The translations under genes and the position numbers were made by a program. Of a DNA stretch of 8,893 nt, positions 4,731-8,893 are shown piece after piece. The notes beneath the pieces were generated by a model. The model made no database searches, had not been told where the DNA came from, and was given only the letters and a program-made list of their open reading frames with translations. Position 1 is the first letter of the stretch; each line of letters begins with the position of its first letter. The DNA comes from Myxococcales bacterium (GTDB lineage Bacteria > Myxococcota > Myxococcia > Myxococcales > Anaeromyxobacteraceae). The DNA is taken from the NCBI GenBank assembly GCA_021784995.1, contig JAJYHA010000275.1:1-8893 (forward strand), written 5' to 3'.

Positions 4731-6798
4731 GCCTCGGCGCCCCAGGGTCAGCGTGGTGATCCCGTGCTTCAACCGGGGCCACCTCCTCGACGACGCGGTG
4801 TCCTCCTGCCGGGAGGCGTACGGCGGTCCGCTCGAGGTCGTGGTGGTGGACGACGGCAGCACGGACCCGCGCACGCAGCAGCATCTCGACGCCCTGCCCG
4901 CGCTCCCCGCCACCGATCTCCAGGTCGTCCGCCAGGCGAACGCCGGCCCCGCTCGGGCCCGCAACGTGGGACTCGCGCGGTGCACCGGAGAGTACGTCCA
5001 GTTCCTCGACTCGGACGACCTCCTGTACCGGAACAAGATCGAGCACCAGCTGAGCCACCTGACGCTCGATCCCGAGACCGACGTGTCGATCTCGGACTAC
5101 CACCTCTGCGACGAGACGAGATCGTCCTTCACGCGCCCCCCTCCCAGCATCTCGAGTCATCCCCTGACACTGGACTCCTTCCTCTACCAGTGGGAGCGCG
5201 GGCTCAGCATTCCCATCCACGCCGCGCTGTTCCGGCGCAGCGCCCTGCGTGGCCCCTCTCCCTGGCCCGAGGTCGTCCGCGGCAAGGAGGACTGGCTCTT
5301 CTGGATCAGCCTCAAGCTGCGAGGCGTCCGGCTGGGGTACCTGCCGCTCCGGCTCTGCGCCTACCGCATGCACGGCGAGAACATGACCCGGGACTGGGAC
5401 GCCATGTCCCAGGACTTCATGAAGGCCGCGCGGCAGATCGACGCCTGGCTGGGCGGCAGCCATCCCGACTTCATGGAGCGGTGCCGGCGCTGGGCGGCGG
5501 AGTTCTACCCGGCCAGCGCGGCCGAGGAGGGCGCCACTCGCCGCTCGGCCTCCGTGCCACCGGCGCCGCCTCCGCGAGGGCCTCCCGTCCCGGAACCCTC
5601 CCCCCCGGCGCGCTCGTCTGCGGGCGCGGCCGACCGCGCGGCCGCCGGCCGCGTCTCGATCGTCATCCCGGTCTTCAACCATGCGGCGCACCTGCGGCGG
5701 TGCATCCGCTCCGCCCACCTGCAGACGCTCTCCGCGCGCGAGATCGTGTGCGTCGACGACGCCTCCACCGATCCGGAGGTGCGTACGGTGCTCGAGTCGC
5801 TCGCCGCGGAGATCCCCGAGCTCCGCCTTCGCTTCCTCGATCGGAACCGAGGGATCGCCGCCGCCCAGAACCTCGCGGTCGACATGGCGTCGGGCGACTT
5901 CGTCGCCTTCCTGGACTGCGACGACTTCCTCCCCGCGGGGGCCGTCGAGGCGGTCGCCGCCGCCATCACCGCCCACCCCGGGTGCGACTACTTCTTCACG
6001 GACCGTTACGAGGTCGACACGGAGAACCGGCTGCTCCGCCGCGCGGTGTACGGGGGCTATCCCAACCGGCCGGACCTCGACCGGCGCTCCCATCGGGAGA
6101 ACCTCCTCGACACCATGGTCGCGTCGCACCTCAAGGTGGTCCGGCGCTCCGCGATCCTGGCGGCCGGTGGCTTCGACGAGCGCACGTCGGGGGTCCAGGA
6201 CTGGGACCTCGCCCTGAAGATCGCCGAGCGCGGCTCGCTGCACTACATCCCGGAGCCGCTCTACTACCACCGCGTTCACTCCGCGTCCGTCACGCTGGGC
6301 CAGCGGGTGCGAATGTTCCGGCTGACGAACGAGGTCCGGCGGAGGCACCAGGCGGTTCGCGCCGGGAAGAGCGCGGCGTCGTCCCCCTCGGCGGCCGCGC
6401 GTGGCGCCGTGGCGGGGCTCGCGGCGCTCTCCCTCGCCGAGGAGAAGGGAGGCGCCGGGTTCGAATGGGATCCGGCGCTCCGGGCGTGGACGTCGGCGGA
6501 GCACGGGCTGGCGGTGGTCCGCGCCCCCCGCCCCTTCGCGCAGGCGTTCCTCCTCTGGTCACGCACCGCGAACGCCGTGTTCCTGCTCGCGCCCGACGCG
6601 CCGCGCGCGACGCTCGAGTTCCTGCGCGAGTTCAACAGCTACTTCGACCTCGTCGTGTGCGCGCACGAGGCGCAGTGGGCCACCCTGCACCGCTACATGT
6701 GGGACGCCAGGGCCCTGCGGCTCACCGGCGAACTCGACGAGGGTTCGGCGCGGCCGCGGAGCGCCGGCGCACCGGGAGATCAGGGCGCCAGCTCGTGA
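4723..6798 (+). CDS. Dual-domain GT2 family glycosyltransferase
   Basis: A 691-residue protein with two inverting GT-A (GT2) domains in tandem, likely adding two sugars in glycan assembly. Domain 1 (about 8-262) has VSVVIPCFN (9-17), the nucleotide-binding DDGS (43-46), the metal-binding DSDD (96-99) and KEDW (188-191). A Pro/Ala/Ser-rich linker (about 264-309) follows. Domain 2 (about 310-545) has VSIVIPVFN (311-319), DDAS (345-348), DCDD (398-401) and QDWD (492-495). Both domains keep the expected catalytic acids, so both are probably active. Residues 550-691 form an extra C-terminal region that I do not recognise. The ATG at 4723 overlaps the preceding GT4 stop by 8 bp, indicating translational coupling in the same operon. 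The 3' end overlaps the convergent gene by 19 bp. No transmembrane segment is evident; specificity is unknown. Confidence 0.9.
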   Translation: MPEPRRPRVSVVIPCFNRGHLLDDAVSSCREAYGGPLEVVVVDDGSTDPRTQQHLDALPALPATDLQVVRQANAGPARARNVGLARCTGEYVQFLDSDDLLYRNKIEHQLSHLTLDPETDVSISDYHLCDETRSSFTRPPPSISSHPLTLDSFLYQWERGLSIPIHAALFRRSALRGPSPWPEVVRGKEDWLFWISLKLRGVRLGYLPLRLCAYRMHGENMTRDWDAMSQDFMKAARQIDAWLGGSHPDFMERCRRWAAEFYPASAAEEGATRRSASVPPAPPPRGPPVPEPSPPARSSAGAADRAAAGRVSIVIPVFNHAAHLRRCIRSAHLQTLSAREIVCVDDASTDPEVRTVLESLAAEIPELRLRFLDRNRGIAAAQNLAVDMASGDFVAFLDCDDFLPAGAVEAVAAAITAHPGCDYFFTDRYEVDTENRLLRRAVYGGYPNRPDLDRRSHRENLLDTMVASHLKVVRRSAILAAGGFDERTSGVQDWDLALKIAERGSLHYIPEPLYYHRVHSASVTLGQRVRMFRLTNEVRRRHQAVRAGKSAASSPSAAARGAVAGLAALSLAEEKGGAGFEWDPALRAWTSAEHGLAVVRAPRPFAQAFLLWSRTANAVFLLAPDAPRATLEFLREFNSYFDLVVCAHEAQWATLHRYMWDARALRLTGELDEGSARPRSAGAPGDQGASS

Positions 6799-8729
6799 TC
6801 GCCGCCGAGGCGGCCGAGGTTCTCGTTGTAGTAGGGGTCCCGGCCGAGCACGGCGCGCCAGCGCCGCTCCAGGCGCCGCTCCTGGCCGGGGTCGTGCCCC
6901 TTCCGCCGGGTCGCGGACTCGTGGTGGATCAGGACGGCGTGCGGCGTGTACACGACCCGGAGTCCACGCTCCTGCAGGCGAAGGCAGAGGTCGACGTCGT
7001 TGAAGGCGACCGGCAGGCCCTCGTCGAACCCGCCGGCCTCCGCGAAGACCTGCCGGCGGATCATCATGCAGGCCCCGGTGACGGCCGAGACGTCGCGGAC
7101 CGCGTGCGCCAGGTGGCGGTACGTCGGCTCCGTGTCGGGCACGCCCTGGAAGGCGTGGTTCGCGGTCTGTCCCACGCCGAGGAGGATCCCGGCGTGCTGG
7201 AGGGTCCCGTCGGGGTAGAGGAGCTTCGGCCCCACGGCGCCCACCTCGGCTCGCTGCGCATGCTCGAGCATGGCCTCCAACCAGTCGGGCGTGACGACCT
7301 CCACGTCGTCGTTCATGAAGACGAGGTGCTCGCCGCGAGCCCTGGCGGCGGCCGCGTTGTTCAGCGCCGACCAGTTGAAGGGGCGCGGATCGCGGATGAC
7401 GGCGTGCCGCTCCCCGAGCGCGCGCAGGTACCGGAGCGTCGCCCCTCGCCTCGAGCCGTTGTCGACCACGATCAGCTCGACGTGGCGCCAGGTCGATCTC
7501 CCCTGGATCGACTCGACGCAGCGACGCAGCAGGAGGTGCTGGTCACGGGTCGGGATCACGACCGAGACGGCCGGGGCACCCCGGAGGCGGTAGCGGACGC
7601 GGCAGACGGGCCAGGGCGTCGCCTCGACCGCCGCGGCGATCCCCCGCCGCTCGAGGGCCGCCGCGACGGCGCCGCGCTCGCCCGCGAGCCGCTCGTCCGC
7701 TCCGGATCCGGAGCCCGGCGCGGCTCCTCCCGCGCTACCGCACCGCTCCGCCCGGGCGTGGAACAGCAGCCGGGGGACGTGCACGACGCGGCGCGCCCTC
7801 TCGGTGGCCCTCAGCACGAGATCGTACCCGCGATCGCCCCCCGCCGGCGGAGCGGCGGTCGCGATCGAGTCCAGGAGCCCCCTGCGAAACGCCCCGAACC
7901 TGCCGACGTAGTTCGTGGCGAGCAGGAGGTCCGGAGACCAGTCGGGCTTGAAGGCCGGATCGACGCGCGTCCCATCCTCCAGCAGCCGATCCTCGTCCGC
8001 GTAGAGGAAGTCTCCGTCCGGGACCGCCTCGAGCGCGAGCGCCACCTCCTGGAGCGCCGTCGCATCCAGCGTGTCGCCCGGCCGCACGAACAGGACGAAG
8101 TCTTCGCGCGATCCCTCCAGGGCGGCCGTGACGGGCTCGTCGCAGCCCGCCGGGCGGCGCTCGATCCGCACGCGCCCACCGGGAGCCGCGGCCAGCTCCG
8201 GCGGGCTCGCCGCTCCCGCCGTCACCACCACGAGCTCCGCACGCGGCCAGAGCTGCGCCCGGACCGACGCCGCGGTCGCGGCCAGGGCGGCCTCGTCACC
8301 GCTCGCGGCGGCCGTCACGATCGAGAAGGAGGGCCGCGACGCGAGGCAGGCGGCCTCCTCCGCTCGCCTCCGGAGTTCCTCGGGGGAACGGGCGTGCCGC
8401 TCGATCCACTCCGCGTACCGCCGCGGGTCCTGGCTCGCGCCCGAGGTGCGCGCAGGCTGCGCGGCGCGGCCGCCGGCGCCGCGCAATCCTCGCCGGAGCC
8501 AGCCCGGCACGGCGCGGCGGCGAAGGACGCGGTCTCGGGCGTCGCGCCACCGGGTCAGGAGCCTCCACCCGACGGACTCGAACGCGGCGCGCTGCGCCTC
8601 CAGCGCGCCGGCGAGATAGGTGGCCTCGGCCTCCCGGCGGCCCAGCTCCGCGCGCAGCGTGCGCACGCGCTCGCGGAGCAGGTCGGCGTCGCCGGGCGTC
8701 CCGGGCGTCGGGCCGGTTGGCTCGGACAC
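6780..8729 (-). CDS. Tandem GT2 family glycosyltransferase with N-terminal coiled coil and degenerate first domain
   Basis: A 649-residue protein. Residues 15-70 form a short charged coiled coil ending in SVGWRLLTRWRDAR, comparable with the SWR motif of the fusion gene. A first GT-A-like domain (about 133-325) keeps family hallmarks YADED (243-247) and FKPDWSPDLLL (260-270). Its DDGS position reads TAGAAS (169-174) and its metal site reads RPGD (216-219), so it may be catalytically impaired. A Gly/Ala/Ser-rich linker (330-345) follows. The second domain (about 387-630) is intact: VSVVIPTRD (388-396), VDNGS (422-426), NDD (473-475), FNDVDLCLR (576-584) and HHES (602-605), as in rhamnosyltransferase-like GT2 enzymes, which would fit the dTDP-rhamnose genes nearby. 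The start is GTG at 8729; GGAGG precedes it but only two bases away, so the start is fair rather than certain. It is transcribed toward the rightward operon. Confidence 0.88.
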   Translation of the reverse strand: MSEPTGPTPGTPGDADLLRERVRTLRAELGRREAEATYLAGALEAQRAAFESVGWRLLTRWRDARDRVLRRRAVPGWLRRGLRGAGGRAAQPARTSGASQDPRRYAEWIERHARSPEELRRRAEEAACLASRPSFSIVTAAASGDEAALAATAASVRAQLWPRAELVVVTAGAASPPELAAAPGGRVRIERRPAGCDEPVTAALEGSREDFVLFVRPGDTLDATALQEVALALEAVPDGDFLYADEDRLLEDGTRVDPAFKPDWSPDLLLATNYVGRFGAFRRGLLDSIATAAPPAGGDRGYDLVLRATERARRVVHVPRLLFHARAERCGSAGGAAPGSGSGADERLAGERGAVAAALERRGIAAAVEATPWPVCRVRYRLRGAPAVSVVIPTRDQHLLLRRCVESIQGRSTWRHVELIVVDNGSRRGATLRYLRALGERHAVIRDPRPFNWSALNNAAAARARGEHLVFMNDDVEVVTPDWLEAMLEHAQRAEVGAVGPKLLYPDGTLQHAGILLGVGQTANHAFQGVPDTEPTYRHLAHAVRDVSAVTGACMMIRRQVFAEAGGFDEGLPVAFNDVDLCLRLQERGLRVVYTPHAVLIHHESATRRKGHDPGQERRLERRWRAVLGRDPYYNENLGRLGGDHELAP

Positions 8730-8893
8730 GGCCTCCGCTTACCACGATTCGCGGCCGCCGACACCCGACCGGCGATCGGGCGGGGCGCCGCGGGGCGCGG
8801 GCGGCGCTCCCGGCGAGGCGCGCAGGCCACGCGCGAGCTACCCCGGCGACCGCCGGCCCCGGGCGACCGCGTCGCCGCCGGCCGCGCCCACGG
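8730..8893. other. Right-edge region without a supportable gene
   Basis: The 164 bases upstream of the leftward GT2 gene are extremely GC-rich and hold no open frame with recognisable protein features. The only items seen are the GGAGG at 8732-8736 (minus strand) serving that gene, and short inverted repeats at 8764-8780 (CCCGA/TCGGG) and 8862-8876 (GGCGAC/GTCGCC). No convincing -35/-10 pair was found for either strand. It may be the gene's leader and promoter region. Confidence 0.5.

Noticed and set aside
2169..5036. Long minus-strand open frame (955 codons) opposite the methyltransferase and GT4 genes
   Set aside because: It has no recognisable domain and a repetitive Arg/Glu/Val composition, and it lies fully opposite well-supported coding sequence.
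5600..5606. C7 homopolymer in the linker between the two GT2 domains as a phase-variation tract
   Set aside because: Seven C residues are short for slippage-based switching and unremarkable at this GC content; it lies in a Pro-rich linker where C-runs are expected.
4441..6504. Minus-strand open frame (687 codons) opposite the dual GT2 gene
   Set aside because: Shadow frame with biased composition; the plus-strand frame carries both GT2 domains with all expected motifs.
6801..6814. GC stem just after the dual GT2 stop as an intrinsic terminator
   Set aside because: The loop would be tiny or the stem only five pairs, no T-run follows, and it lies inside the coding sequence of the convergent gene.
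8862..8876. GGCGAC/GTCGCC inverted repeat near the right edge as a terminator
   Set aside because: Only six pairs, no T-run, several competing pairings nearby, and no gene end is visible to serve.
1..8893. CRISPR arrays, insertion sequences, tRNA/rRNA genes
   Set aside because: I saw no regularly spaced direct repeats, transposase motifs, terminal inverted repeats or tRNA-like cloverleaf sequence; almost all bases are accounted for by glycan genes.

Overview
The window is very GC-rich (third codon positions almost all G or C). It reads as one piece of a surface-polysaccharide (O-antigen-type) biosynthesis and export locus. Composition, protein style (methyltransferase/coiled-coil/glycosyltransferase architectures, long multi-domain GT2 proteins) and near-exclusive TGA stops suggest a deltaproteobacterial/myxobacterial genome such as an Anaeromyxobacter relative. 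That assignment is an inference from style, not a database match.

Layout. Bases 1-2128 hold a leftward operon: dTDP-glucose 4,6-dehydratase (rfbB), a dTDP-4-dehydrorhamnose reductase-type enzyme (rfbD), then the first 63 codons of an ABC-2 polysaccharide exporter permease (Wzm type) that runs off the left edge. Bases 2129-2330 are a divergent intergenic region with candidate back-to-back promoters, a 12-bp palindrome and two strong inverted repeats in the rightward leader. Bases 2331-6798 hold a rightward operon: a SAM-dependent methyltransferase with a C-terminal coiled coil, a GT4-type glycosyltransferase, and a protein with two GT2 domains. Bases 6780-8729 hold a leftward gene for a second, coiled-coil-led tandem GT2 protein, whose 3' end overlaps the rightward operon by 19 bp. 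Bases 8730-8893 hold no gene I can support.

Working together: RfbB and RfbD would supply a dTDP-6-deoxyhexose such as dTDP-L-rhamnose (RfbA and RfbC are not in the window). The glycosyltransferases would assemble the glycan on a lipid carrier, the methyltransferase would modify a sugar, and the Wzm/Wzt transporter would export it.

The most striking feature is a single in-frame TAA at 3267-3269. It splits what otherwise reads as one continuous 799-codon methyltransferase/coiled-coil/GT4 gene. The 41 codons between this stop and the next ATG are fully coding in character and carry the conserved coil-end SRSWRVTKPIR motif. The stop is the only TAA among the gene ends seen here; the rest are TGA. 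This is either a recent nonsense mutation or a sequence error in a fusion gene.
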